From contig NZ_LGEA01000113.1 of the NCBI RefSeq assembly GCF_001280065.1, positions 1 through 46,398 of the forward strand: a stretch of 46,398 nucleotides of DNA. The letters run 5' to 3'. Source of the DNA: Streptomyces sp. NRRL B-1140 (GTDB lineage Bacteria; Actinomycetota; Actinomycetes; Streptomycetales; Streptomycetaceae). A program made the translations under genes and the position numbers. The notes beneath the pieces were generated by a model that was not told where the DNA came from, made no database searches, and saw nothing but the letters and a program-made list of their open reading frames with translations. This document shows positions 17,196 to 26,500 of this stretch, piece after piece (positions within the stretch are counted from its first letter, which is position 1; the number at the start of each line of letters is the position of its first letter).

Positions 17196-17540
17196 GCAGG
17201 GCTCCGGTTCGTCGGCGGTGACGAGGTAGGGCCGAGGGTGGCGGCCGCGTCCCTGCCTTGCACGGGCCCAGCCGACCTGCATCTCGCGGTACCGCAGGTC
17301 GTCGGCCTGCTCCGGCGTCAGGTCCCGCCCCTGCCGACCGATGACGGCGGTGACCTCCAGGTCGACATCGAGGACTTCGCTGCCCGACGGTACGCAGAGC
17401 GTGGCGGCTCCGGCGCGCAGGAGCACGTCGAGTCCATCGCCGGAGCGGATCAGCTCCGTGAGCGAGCGCGCGCCGGGAACTGGGCGGAGGGTGCCGTACA
17501 GCTCCAGGGTCCTGCGGTCCTCGACAGCATCGCAACACAT
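17196..17540 (-). pseudogene. Decayed FAH-family gene (remnant with internal deletions)
   Basis: On the minus strand this stretch reads LELYGTLRPVPGARSLTELI, a common N-terminus of FAH-family hydrolases. It then jumps to DVDLEVTAVIGRQGRDLTPE (the metal-binding ELxxE-type region), to YREMQVGWARARQG, and to YLVTADEPEP. The segments are in the correct order, but the stretches normally between them are missing, and the C-terminal half with the TGT motif is absent. No complete gene can be built. It is unlike the two intact FAH genes at 1660-3377 and indicates that another FAH gene once stood next to the MFS gene. Confidence 0.65.
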
Positions 17541-17564
17541 CTGCACTTGACACAGCCACTTATC

Positions 17565-17579
17565 GGTAACAGTGTATCC
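17565..17579. promoter_or_regulatory. Imperfect inverted repeat upstream of the hydrolase operon
   Basis: GGTAACAGTGTATCC pairs at five of seven positions around its centre and lies four nt before the ATG of the first hydrolase gene. A TTGACA at 17547-17552 could be the -35. TAACAGT recurs at 23241-23247 next to the TetR gene start, so this may be that regulator's operator. No ribosome site precedes the ATG, suggesting a leaderless or near-leaderless message. Confidence 0.4.
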
Positions 17580-17582
17580 ATT

Positions 17583-18416
17583 ATGAGTACCTGGTCTGAG
17601 CCGCAGCTCGATTCCCGGTTCGTCGTGGTGGACGGGCTGCGGATGCACTACAAACGCGCCGGGCACGGGCCGGCGCTCTTGCTGCTGCACGGCAGCGCGT
17701 CGTCGCTCCAGCACTTCGACCGTGCGGCGGACCTGCTGTCGGAGTCTTTCGACGTGATCCGCCCCGACCTGCCGGGGTTCGGCCTGACCGGCCCGCGTAC
17801 GGACCGCGACTACCGCATCCCGGCCTACGCCGCGACGGTGGCGGGCTTCCTGGAGACGCTGGCCGTGCCGCGCTACGCGGTGGCCGGCAACTCCCTGGGC
17901 GGCAACATCGCCTGGAACCTCGCGCTGGACCACCCGGAGCGACTGACCGGCCTGGTGCTGGTCAATGCCACCGGCTACCCGGAGAAGGCGGTGCCGACGG
18001 GCATGCGCCTGGCCCGCAACCCGCTCCTGCGCCCCGTTTTGCGGCGCGTGATGCCGCGCGGCGCCATCGAGCGCAACCTGCGCTCGAACGTCGGCCCACG
18101 CTCCACGATCGTGGACGACGCCATGGTGGACCGGGCCCACCAGCTCATGAGCCGGTCCGGGAACCGCTCGGCCTTCGTCGACTTCTGCAACACCGACCAG
18201 CCCGACCGTTCGGCACTGATCCCCCGCATCGCGGCCCCCACGCTCGTGCTGCGCAGCGCCGGCATCGACGGCCAGCACTTCACCCGCGACATCCCGGGCG
18301 CCGAGGAGCTGGTGCATCCGCACGGCGGTCACCTGCTGCCGGAAGAGGAACCGCAGTGGGTCGCGGACGCGATCGCGCAGTTCCTCGGCTCCACCACCGA
18401 CACCCCCACGCACTGA
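17583..18416 (+). CDS. Alpha/beta-fold hydrolase (meta-cleavage-product hydrolase-like)
   Basis: This 277-aa alpha/beta hydrolase has the oxyanion motif LLLLHGSASS (33-42), the nucleophile elbow AGNSLGGN with Ser104, and a C-terminal HGGHLLPEEEP with His250. The size and the DLPGFGLTGP segment resemble BphD/MhpC-like C-C hydrolases and related esterases. It is the first gene of a plus-strand operon with a second hydrolase, an FAD monooxygenase and an amidohydrolase. With a hydroxylase downstream it may cleave a dicarbonyl or ester intermediate. The ATG at 17583 was chosen because it begins the conserved domain; no Shine-Dalgarno sequence is visible. Confidence 0.9.
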   Translation: MSTWSEPQLDSRFVVVDGLRMHYKRAGHGPALLLLHGSASSLQHFDRAADLLSESFDVIRPDLPGFGLTGPRTDRDYRIPAYAATVAGFLETLAVPRYAVAGNSLGGNIAWNLALDHPERLTGLVLVNATGYPEKAVPTGMRLARNPLLRPVLRRVMPRGAIERNLRSNVGPRSTIVDDAMVDRAHQLMSRSGNRSAFVDFCNTDQPDRSALIPRIAAPTLVLRSAGIDGQHFTRDIPGAEELVHPHGGHLLPEEEPQWVADAIAQFLGSTTDTPTH

Positions 18417-18435
18417 GGCCGAGGAGGCCCGTTCC

Positions 18436-19341
18436 ATGAAGTACTTCGTCGCGTCAGGCGAGGACCTCCACCTCACCCCCGCGTCACGGCGAGCTCTGCG
18501 CGGCAGTTTCATCGAGCTGTCCGACGGCGTCACGCACTACGAACTGACCGGCCCCGAGGACGGGGATGTGGTCGTGATGGCAGGCGGACTGACCATCCCG
18601 CTGTTCTACTGGGACGGTCTCGTCACCGAGCTGCACGCCCGCGGCCTGCGGACGCTGACCTGCAGCGCGTACGGCCGCGGCTACTCGGACCGGGTGCGGG
18701 CGCGCTACGACGAGGGTCTGTTCGCGCGGCAGCTGTCCGAGCTGACGGACCGGCTCGGACTGACGGGGCGGCCTCTGCACCTCGTCGGTACCTCCATGGG
18801 CGCGTTGGTCGCCATGACCTACGCCGCCCGGCACCGATCGTCGGTGGCCACCCTCACCATCGTCGGCCCCGCCGGTCTCGCGAAACCGCAACCGACCTCG
18901 CCTCACCGGCTGCTGCGCAGCGATCTGCTCGCCGGCCTCGTCGCCCGGCGACGCGGACGTCAGATACTCCAGGGGCACCTCGGGCACAACGTCCGCGACC
19001 CCGAGCTCGGTGCGCGGCTGACCGGGATGGTCCTCGACTCGTTCCGCTTCGAGGGTTCGCTGTACGCGGTCTTCGACACGCTGCAGCACCTGCCCGTCTC
19101 CGGCCGTGACGACCTCTTCCGCCAGACCGGGACGCTGGGCATCCCGACACTGCTCCTGTGGGGCGACGAGGACGACGTCACGCCACTGGCCCACTTCGAC
19201 ACGGCACGCGCCTTGCTGAAGCCCCGGCACCATCACGTGATCCCGGAATGCGGGCACATGGCCCCGTTCGAACGGCCCCACAACGTCGCCGACCAGATCG
19301 CCCCGTTCGTGACCGCACAGAGCGAGAGGCTCGACTCGTGA
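18436..19341 (+). CDS. Alpha/beta-fold hydrolase
   Basis: This 301-aa hydrolase has the nucleophile elbow VGTSMGAL with Ser120, the acid in LLWGDEDDVTP and His274 in ECGHMAPFERP, a complete triad. It lacks HG at the oxyanion strand, having VVVMAGGLTIP instead, a variant seen in some hydrolases acting on bulky substrates. Start ATG at 18436 follows a clear GAGGAGG ribosome site. It is 19 nt after the first hydrolase and overlaps the monooxygenase by GTGA, so it is co-transcribed. The two hydrolases differ strongly and probably act at separate steps. Confidence 0.9.
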   Translation: MKYFVASGEDLHLTPASRRALRGSFIELSDGVTHYELTGPEDGDVVVMAGGLTIPLFYWDGLVTELHARGLRTLTCSAYGRGYSDRVRARYDEGLFARQLSELTDRLGLTGRPLHLVGTSMGALVAMTYAARHRSSVATLTIVGPAGLAKPQPTSPHRLLRSDLLAGLVARRRGRQILQGHLGHNVRDPELGARLTGMVLDSFRFEGSLYAVFDTLQHLPVSGRDDLFRQTGTLGIPTLLLWGDEDDVTPLAHFDTARALLKPRHHHVIPECGHMAPFERPHNVADQIAPFVTAQSERLDS

Positions 19342-20930
19342 ACAACCCGCGGGTCATCGACGTTCTGGTCATCGGCGCCGGACCTTCGGGTACCGCCCTG
19401 GCGATCGACCTCGTACGCCGGGGACTGGACGTACGGATCGTCGACAGGGCTCCCCATGCTTTCGACGGCTCCCGCGCCAAGGGCGTACAGCCCCGCAGCC
19501 TCGAAGTCCTCGGAGACCTCGGCGCCCTCGACGACGTGCTGGCCGGCGGCAGCATCTACCCCAAGCTCGGGATCCATGCGGGACCCCTCGCCGTGCCGTG
19601 GAAGATGTTCCCCCACAAGGAGGCGACCCCGGACGTCCCCTATCCGAACACCTGGCTCATCCCTCAGTTCCGCACCGACCGCGCCCTGCACGCCCGGCTC
19701 GGCGAGCTCGGCGGCGTGATCGAGTTCGGCAGGGAACTGACCGAGCTGACACAGGACGAGGACACGGTCGTCGCCAAGGTGACGGGCACAGACGGCACCG
19801 AGGAGATCGCCGCCCGCTATCTCGTGGGCGCCGACGGCGGCTCCAGCGCGGTGCGCAGGCAGCTCGGCGTCGGTTTCGTCGGGACGACGGACGACAGCGA
19901 CCGGATGCTCATCGTCGATGCCTCGGTGACCGGTCTGACCCGTGACCGGTGGCACATGTGGCCCGGACGGAGCGGCAAGTTCGTCGGCGCCTGCCCACTC
20001 CCCGGCAGCGACATGTTCCAGTGGATGATCCGGCTGACGCCGGACGAGGAACCGCCTTCCACGAAGAACGGCATCCTCAACCGGATCCACGACCACACCC
20101 ACAACCGGCGCATCCAACTCCACGAGATCCACTGGAAGTCGGTGTTCCGGCCCAACATCCGCCTGGCGGAGAGCTATCGCCGAGAACGTGTCTTCCTCGC
20201 CGGTGACGCCGCACACGTCCACACCCCGGCCGGCGCCCAGGGCCTCAACACCGGCATACAGGACGGCTACAACCTCGGCTGGAAACTCGGCCAGGTCCTC
20301 GCCGGAGCGGACCCGAAGCTGCTGGACACCTACGAAGCCGAACGGCAGCCGATCGCCGCCGGCGTCCTGGGCCTGTCCACCGAGAAGTGGGGCGGCATCG
20401 CCAAGCTCGACCCGTCGAGCATGAAACGAGGCAAGGACGAGCAGCAACTCACCCTGACCTACTACGGCGGCCCGCTCGCCCCCGCCGACGGCATGCGCAC
20501 CGGGACACTGCGCGTGGGTGACCGCGCCCCGGACGCCGAGCTGCTCGACGCCGACGGCGTTCCTGCCCGGCTGTTCGACGCCTTCCGCGGGCCCGACTTC
20601 ACCGCCATCGCCTACGGCCACGGTGCCGCCCGGGACCTCGAACAGCTCCCCTGGCCGACCGCGGGCGCCCGGCTGAAGCGGCTCACCGTCGGACCGGCCG
20701 CCGCCCACGGCCTCACCTTCTCCGACCCGAAGAACACACTGCGGCGTGCCTACGGCCTGACCGGCGACACGCTGCTGCTGATCCGTCCCGACGGCTACAT
20801 CGGGCACATCGCCACCCGGGACTTCCTCAGCACCACACAGACCGCCGTCCGGGCGATGACCCCGCAGGCAAGGAGCCGCACCATGCCCCAGCGCAGCCAC
20901 CCCTCCCCCGGTTCGGGGGCCACCGCATGA
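19338..20930 (+). CDS. FAD-dependent aromatic monooxygenase (PHBH/phenol-hydroxylase class)
   Basis: This 530-aa class A flavoprotein monooxygenase has the FAD motif VLVIGAGPSGTALAIDL (residues 9-25), VGADGGSSAVRRQLG (DG motif) and GDAAHVHTPAGAQGLNTGIQD (GD motif). A C-terminal thioredoxin-like domain covers about residues 390-515 and lacks redox cysteines, as in TfdB/MhpA-type enzymes. It should hydroxylate an aromatic ring ortho or para to a hydroxyl with NAD(P)H and O2. The GTG start at 19338 shares GTGA with the preceding hydrolase, and its stop overlaps the amidohydrolase by ATGA. A Ser/Pro-rich tail of about 20 residues is probably disordered. Confidence 0.93.
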   Translation: MNNPRVIDVLVIGAGPSGTALAIDLVRRGLDVRIVDRAPHAFDGSRAKGVQPRSLEVLGDLGALDDVLAGGSIYPKLGIHAGPLAVPWKMFPHKEATPDVPYPNTWLIPQFRTDRALHARLGELGGVIEFGRELTELTQDEDTVVAKVTGTDGTEEIAARYLVGADGGSSAVRRQLGVGFVGTTDDSDRMLIVDASVTGLTRDRWHMWPGRSGKFVGACPLPGSDMFQWMIRLTPDEEPPSTKNGILNRIHDHTHNRRIQLHEIHWKSVFRPNIRLAESYRRERVFLAGDAAHVHTPAGAQGLNTGIQDGYNLGWKLGQVLAGADPKLLDTYEAERQPIAAGVLGLSTEKWGGIAKLDPSSMKRGKDEQQLTLTYYGGPLAPADGMRTGTLRVGDRAPDAELLDADGVPARLFDAFRGPDFTAIAYGHGAARDLEQLPWPTAGARLKRLTVGPAAAHGLTFSDPKNTLRRAYGLTGDTLLLIRPDGYIGHIATRDFLSTTQTAVRAMTPQARSRTMPQRSHPSPGSGATA

Positions 20931-22252
20931 GCCCCGTACTGCTGCGCGGAGCGCGCGTCATCACGATGACGCCGGGCCGGCCAGACGCCGAGCCCCTCGA
21001 CATCCTCGTCGACGGCGACCGCATCGCAGCCCTGGCCGAGAACATCGAGGCGCCCGACGCCGATGCCGTCGACCTCTCCGGCCGTATCGTCATCCCCGGC
21101 CTGGTCAACGCCCACCTGCACACCTGGCAGACCGCGCTGCGCTCCGTGGGCGCCGACTGGACGCTGATGCAGTACCTCACCCATCTGCACGGCGAGTGCG
21201 TCGGGCACTACACCCCGGCCGACATGCACATCAGCAATCTCGCCGGCGCACTGAGCCAGATCAACTGCGGAACGACGACCCTCGGCGACTGGTGTCACAA
21301 CGTCCTGTCGCCCGAGCACGCCGACGCGGCCGTCGAAGGACTGGTCCAGGCCGGGATCCGCGCCGTCTTCCTGCACGGCACGCCCTACCGTTCCCCTGAA
21401 GCCCCCCATCCGCTCGCCGAGATCGACCGGCTGCTCGACGGGCCCGTGCGCGACCACGCCCTCCTCACCCTGGGCATGGCGGTCCAGGGGCCGCAGTACT
21501 CCTCCGTCGAGACCGCGGTGGCCGACTTCCGGGCCGGCGCGGAGCGTGGTCTCGTCGTCTCGACGCACCAGAGCGGCGGTGAACCCTCACCCGGCTGGGA
21601 GGCCCTGCGCGCCGCCGGGCTGTTCAGCCCCCTGACCAACATCGTGCACGGCATCGACCTGCCCGACGACTGGATCAAGACGCTCGTCGATGCCGGCGTC
21701 ACCTTCACCACCACCCCCGAGAACGAACTGGGCCAGGGACACGGCACGCCCGTCACCGGCTCCCTGCTGCGTTCGGGGGCGGCGCCCTCCCTGGGTACGG
21801 ACATCGACACCGCCGTACCCGGCAGCCTCCTGACGGCCGCCCGGATCGCCCTGGCCCACCAGCGCAGCCTGGACCACGCCCAGCACCGGCAGACGACCGG
21901 CACGCACGCCGACACCCCTTCGGTCACCGCCAAGCAGGCGCTGGCCTGGGCCACCGCCGAAGGGGCGAAGGCGCTGGGCCTGGCCGACCAGGTGGGCCGG
22001 ATCGAGGTGGGCATGCAGGCCGACCTGGTCGCCGTCGACGCCCGGGCGCTCAACCTGTGGCCGGCGCACGACCCTGTCGCCACGGTCCTGCACGCCGACA
22101 TCGCGAACATCGAGGCCGTGATGGTCGCCGGCACCTGGCGCAAACGCGATCACGCCCTGCTCACGTCCGGCCTCGACGAGGTCAAGGACCGGCTCTACGC
22201 ATCCGGAGAACGACTGCTGCACACCATCCGGCCCGCGGGCTCCCCCACCTGA
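20927..22252 (+). CDS. Amidohydrolase family protein (ATZ/TRZ or cytosine-deaminase-like)
   Basis: This 441-aa metal-dependent hydrolase has a small composite beta domain at both ends and a TIM barrel between. The first metal ligands are His63 and His65 in VNAHLHTWQ; later STHQSGG, NIVHGID and SLGTDIDT supply the His and Asp ligands. The C-terminal GRIEVGMQADLVAVD is the family signature. Members deaminate or dechlorinate N-heterocycles or hydrolyse amide bonds. It is the last gene of the operon, coupled by ATGA to the monooxygenase. Together they suggest breakdown of a nitrogen-containing aromatic or an amide, but the substrate is not evident. Confidence 0.9.
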   Translation: MSPVLLRGARVITMTPGRPDAEPLDILVDGDRIAALAENIEAPDADAVDLSGRIVIPGLVNAHLHTWQTALRSVGADWTLMQYLTHLHGECVGHYTPADMHISNLAGALSQINCGTTTLGDWCHNVLSPEHADAAVEGLVQAGIRAVFLHGTPYRSPEAPHPLAEIDRLLDGPVRDHALLTLGMAVQGPQYSSVETAVADFRAGAERGLVVSTHQSGGEPSPGWEALRAAGLFSPLTNIVHGIDLPDDWIKTLVDAGVTFTTTPENELGQGHGTPVTGSLLRSGAAPSLGTDIDTAVPGSLLTAARIALAHQRSLDHAQHRQTTGTHADTPSVTAKQALAWATAEGAKALGLADQVGRIEVGMQADLVAVDARALNLWPAHDPVATVLHADIANIEAVMVAGTWRKRDHALLTSGLDEVKDRLYASGERLLHTIRPAGSPT

Positions 22253-22329
22253 CACCGCAACAGCCCCGAAGGCACGAACGCGCGCCGCGCGCGACACTCC
22301 CTCGTCGTCGGCGCGACGTCTCCCCGCCC

Positions 22330-22419
22330 ATGCGAATGCTCGGCAGTCGACTCGGCACCACCGGGGCGGCACTCTACTGGCACGTCAGGAGCAGAACGAT
22401 CCACTCCTGCCGCCGCTGA
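22330..22419 (+). pseudogene. Remnant of a TetR-family DNA-binding helix
   Basis: The plus strand reads MRMLGSRLGTTGAALYWHV and then stops after ten more residues. LGTTxxALYWHVRSR is the recognition-helix signature of TetR regulators. Nothing before or after fits a full gene, so this is a fragment of a lost regulator. It is not part of the intact TetR gene on the other strand. Confidence 0.55.
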
Positions 22420-22518
22420 CATCGTCCGGGGCCGTATACCGCTCCCCGGTCTCGACGACCTTCCGTGGCGAAGGAGCAATCCGTTCGCAGAACTTGCCAG
22501 GGTGATCGCGCCGCTCTG

Positions 22519-23241
22519 TCAGGCCTCGTCGCGCAGATGGGCAAGCCCGCTGAGAAGAAGCTCGAGACCGAAGGAGAACTCGTCCTCGATCGGAACGGGC
22601 AACACCCCGGCCACGGTGACGGTGGCCGGGAACAGGTCCGGATCAACGCTCTGGAAGACGGCCGCCGGCTGGGCGTCGTCGGGCTGTCCTGCGCCGCCAT
22701 GCCCGTTGGCCTGCACGGCGAACCCGAGGACATAGCGGGCCAGGGTCGCGAACGCGTACGCGGCGACTCGCGGCGGGAAGCCACAGTCGAGCAACACCGC
22801 GACGCAGCGCTCCCGCAGTGCCATGGCGTTGGGCCCAAGGGGAATCTGCTCGACCAGCAGGCGCGCCGCGTTCCGGTGCCGGGCCAAGGCGTCGAACATG
22901 GTGTGGGCGACCGTCCGCAGCGCCCGCTCCCAGCCCAGAGCGGTGAGTTCGTCGCCGTTCAGCTCCACGCTGCCGAACATGCGGTCCACGACATGGGCGA
23001 CCAGCGCCGCCCGGTTGTCGAAGTGCCGGTACAGCGTCGCCGTGCCCGAGCCCAGACGCTGGGCCAGCGTCCGCATCGAGAGAGCGTCCGAGCCCTCCTC
23101 GTCCACGATCTGCAGTGCTGTAGCGACGATGCGCTCCAACGGCACCGGCGGCCGCCCCGGAGAACGCCGAGCCGCTGCCGCGTCCGCTCGCGCGGGCACA
23201 GGGTCCACCACGGAACGTCCCACCTCCTCGGCCAGCACCAT
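22519..23241 (-). CDS. TetR-family transcriptional regulator
   Basis: This protein of up to 240 aa has the TetR helix-turn-helix LERIVATALQIVDEEGSDAL through RTLAQRLGSGTATLYRHFDN, and a helical ligand domain of the TetR_C type (RTVAHTMFDALARHRN onward). Two starts are possible: ATG at 23241, or tandem GTG codons at 23211/23208 after a GAGGAGG ribosome site 11 nt away. The second would leave TAACAGT (23241-23247) upstream of the gene as a candidate operator. The gene converges on the hydrolase/monooxygenase/amidohydrolase operon and is its most likely regulator. The N-terminal Ala/Arg-rich tail before the helix is unusually long. Confidence 0.9.
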   Translation of the reverse strand: MVLAEEVGRSVVDPVPARADAAAARRSPGRPPVPLERIVATALQIVDEEGSDALSMRTLAQRLGSGTATLYRHFDNRAALVAHVVDRMFGSVELNGDELTALGWERALRTVAHTMFDALARHRNAARLLVEQIPLGPNAMALRERCVAVLLDCGFPPRVAAYAFATLARYVLGFAVQANGHGGAGQPDDAQPAAVFQSVDPDLFPATVTVAGVLPVPIEDEFSFGLELLLSGLAHLRDEA

Positions 23242-23548
23242 AACAGTAACGCCGTAGCCGATATAGAGGTCGCCGATCGGACGAGACGCCTGATCATTTT
23301 CCCGGCACGCGGCCGAGGAAAGGCACTGCACGGCCACCACCGGCGGCGCTTCGGCGAACCTCCCCGGCACGCCACGGCCGAATTCCCGCCTGCACAGACC
23401 TTGACACCTTCTCGCCGAGCGGCAAAGAATTCCCGCTGCAAACACCGGAATGAAACGATTCAAAACCGTGGCGTCGCCGCATCCCCTCTTCCCCGGTCTC
23501 CGCGCCCCCCAACCCCCGCATCACCGCACATCGACAGTAGGAGCCCGC

Positions 23549-26500
23549 ATGTCCTCTGTAACGCGCCGGTCCGTCCTGTGCTCCGCCATAGCCGTGGCGC
23601 TCACACCCACCCTCGGCTCGGTGCTTGTGCCGGGTCTGGCTCCCGTGGCGTCGGCCGCCGTCTCCTGGACCGCGAAGTGGATCTGGGCTCCATCCAGCTC
23701 GACGAACCAGTGGGTGGCGTTCCGCAGATCGTTCACCCTGGGTTCCGCACCGTCCAAGGCGGTGACGCAGATCGCGGCGGACTCCAAGTACTGGCTGTGG
23801 GTCAACGGCACGCTCGTCGTCTTCGACGGGCAGCTCAAGCGCGGCCCCGACCGCACCGGCACCTACTACGACGAGATCGACCTCGCCCCGTACCTCACGA
23901 GCGGTCGCAACACGGTGGCGCTGCTGGTGTGGTACTTCGGCAAGCAGGGCTTCTCACACAGCAGCAGCGGCAAGGGCGGTCTGCTCTTCCAGTCCGACAT
24001 CACCACGGGTTCCACCACCACCCGGCTCGTCAGCGACACCAGTTGGAAGCACATCGTCCACCCGGGCTACTCCAACAACACCGGCGGCACCCAGGTCAAC
24101 TTCCGTCTGCCCGAGTCGAACGTCTACTACGACGCCCGCAACGCCACCGCCATGGCCGCCTGGGAGTCGGCCGGTTTCGACGACAGCGGGTGGAACGCCC
24201 CCACCGACCTCGGAGCCGCTGGAGCCGCGCCCTGGAACAATCTCGTCCGCCGGCCGGTACCTCAGTTCCGGTACTCGGGCCTGAAGTCCTACGGCAACGC
24301 GTCGTCGCTGCCGTCCACGGGACAGGGCGCCACCGCCATCACGGCCACCTTGCCGTCGAACCTCCAGGTCACGCCCTATCTGAAGGTGGATGCTCCGGCC
24401 GGTGCGGTGATCGGCATGCAGACCGACCACTACGCCGACGGCGATGGCCTGACCGGCCTCACACCCGGGGCGGAGAACAACGTCCGCGCCACCTACGTCT
24501 GCGTGGGCGGGGTCCAGGAGTTCGAGGCGCTGGCCTGGATGAGCGGCACGGCGGTGAAGTACACGATCCCCACGGGCGTCACCGTCCTGGACCTGAAGTA
24601 CCGGGAGTCCGGCTACGACACCGACTTCGCCGGCTCCTTCAGCAGCAACGAAGCCTTCTTCGACACCCTCTGGGGCAAGGCGGCGCGCACGATGTACGTC
24701 AACATGCGCGACAACTACATGGACTGCCCCACCCGCGAGCGCGCCCAGTGGTGGGGCGACGTGGTCAACCAGCTCAAAGAAGGCTTCTACACCTTCGACA
24801 CCCGCTCCCACGCCCTCGGCGCCAAGGCCATCGCCCAGCTGACCGCCTGGCAGAAGCCCGGCGGAGTGCTGTACTCCCCCATCCCCTCCACCATCTGGAC
24901 CGCTGAACTGCCCGTCCAGATGCTCGCCTCGGTGTGGGCCTTCGGCACGTACCACCTGTACACCGGCGATTCCGACGCCGTCTCCGGCACCTACCCGGCG
25001 GTGAAGGCCTACCTGAACCTGTGGAGCCTGGACTCGGCCGGGCTGGTCAGCCACCGCGCCGGGGACTGGGACTGGGAGGACTGGGGCAGCAACATCGACG
25101 CCCGCGTCCTGGACAACTGCTGGTACTACCTGGCCCTCGGCACGGCCATCACCCTCGCCGGCCTCAGCGGCAACAGCGGCGACGTCGCCTCCTGGCAGGC
25201 CAAGCGCGACAGCATCAAGGCCAACTTCGACCGTGTTCTGTGGAACACCTCCAGGAACGAGTACCGCTCACCCGGCTACAACGGCGACACCGATGACCGC
25301 GCCAACGGCCTCGCCGTCGTCGCCGGCCTCGCGCCCGCCTCCCGCCACCGGGCGATCACCGAGGTGCTGCGCACCCACCTCAACGCCAGCCCCTACATGG
25401 AGTTCTACGTCCTGGAAGCGCTTTACCTCATGGGAGCGGCCACCGTCGCCGAGGAGCGGATGCGTAACCGCTACGCCGCCCAGGTCGCCGACCCCGCCTG
25501 CTACACCCTGTGGGAGATATGGGACAAGTCGGGCGGCACCGACAACCATGCCTGGAACGGCGGCCCCCTGTACACCCTGTCCGCCTACGCCGCCGGGGTC
25601 CGTCCCACCAAGCCCGGCTGGGAGACGTACGACGTCGTCCCGCAGACCGGCACCCTCACGAAAATCAACACGGTCACGCCGACCGTCAAGGGCGACATCC
25701 GCTTCGGCATCACGCGTGACGGCGACCAGGTCACCCTGACCCTGACCTCCCCGGGTGCGACGAGCGCGCGGGTGGGTGTCCCGACGTACCGCGGCTCATC
25801 GCCGGTCATCAAGGCCAACGGAACCACCGTCTTCACGGGCGGCGCCGCCACCGGCAGCGTCCCCGGCCTCAGCTATGCGAGCAAGGACTCCTCGTACGTC
25901 CACTTCACCCTCCAGCCGGGCAGCTGGACGTTCACGGTCACGGGCGCCGGCCGCCTCGACAACCTCGCCCTCCGCCGGCCCGTCACCAGCAACAGCAGCC
26001 TGGAGAACGGCGACTGGGGCAAGAACCGGCTCACCGACGGCAAGCTCACCAGCGTGACCGGAGCCAAGGGCTACACCAGCATCGACTTCCCCTCCGCCGA
26101 CGTCAGCGCGAACCCCGTCTGGGTGGAGATCGACCTCGGCACCGACACCGACCTCGACGCCGTACGGCTCTTCCCCCGCACCGACACCCCGGCGGCCGGC
26201 GGCGGCACGGCCGGCTTCCCCGTCGACTTCACGATCCAGACCCGCCCCGACGGATCCAGTACCTACACCACCGTCCGCACGATCACCGCCGAACCCAACC
26301 CGGGCGGGCTGGTGCAAACGTACGGCTTCAAGACCACGACCGCCCGCTACGTGCGCCTGCAGGCCACCAAGCTCGGTACCCCTCCCGTCGACGAGACCAC
26401 CAAGTACCGCCTCCAGCTCGCCGAACTCACCGTCCCCACCGCCGCGACCGCCGTCACTGCCAACTACACGCTGGAGAACGGCGACTGGGGTAAGACACGC

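Noticed and set aside
15585..18533. A 982-aa open frame on the minus strand opposite the MFS and hydrolase genes
   Set aside because: It is antisense to clear genes, has Arg/Asp-rich low-complexity composition typical of GC-rich shadow frames, and only its 17196-17540 part resembles a real (dead) FAH gene.
22465..24906. An 813-aa open frame on the plus strand overlapping TetR and the start of GH78
   Set aside because: It runs antisense to TetR and out of frame with GH78, and is rich in Arg/His/Gly with no domain.
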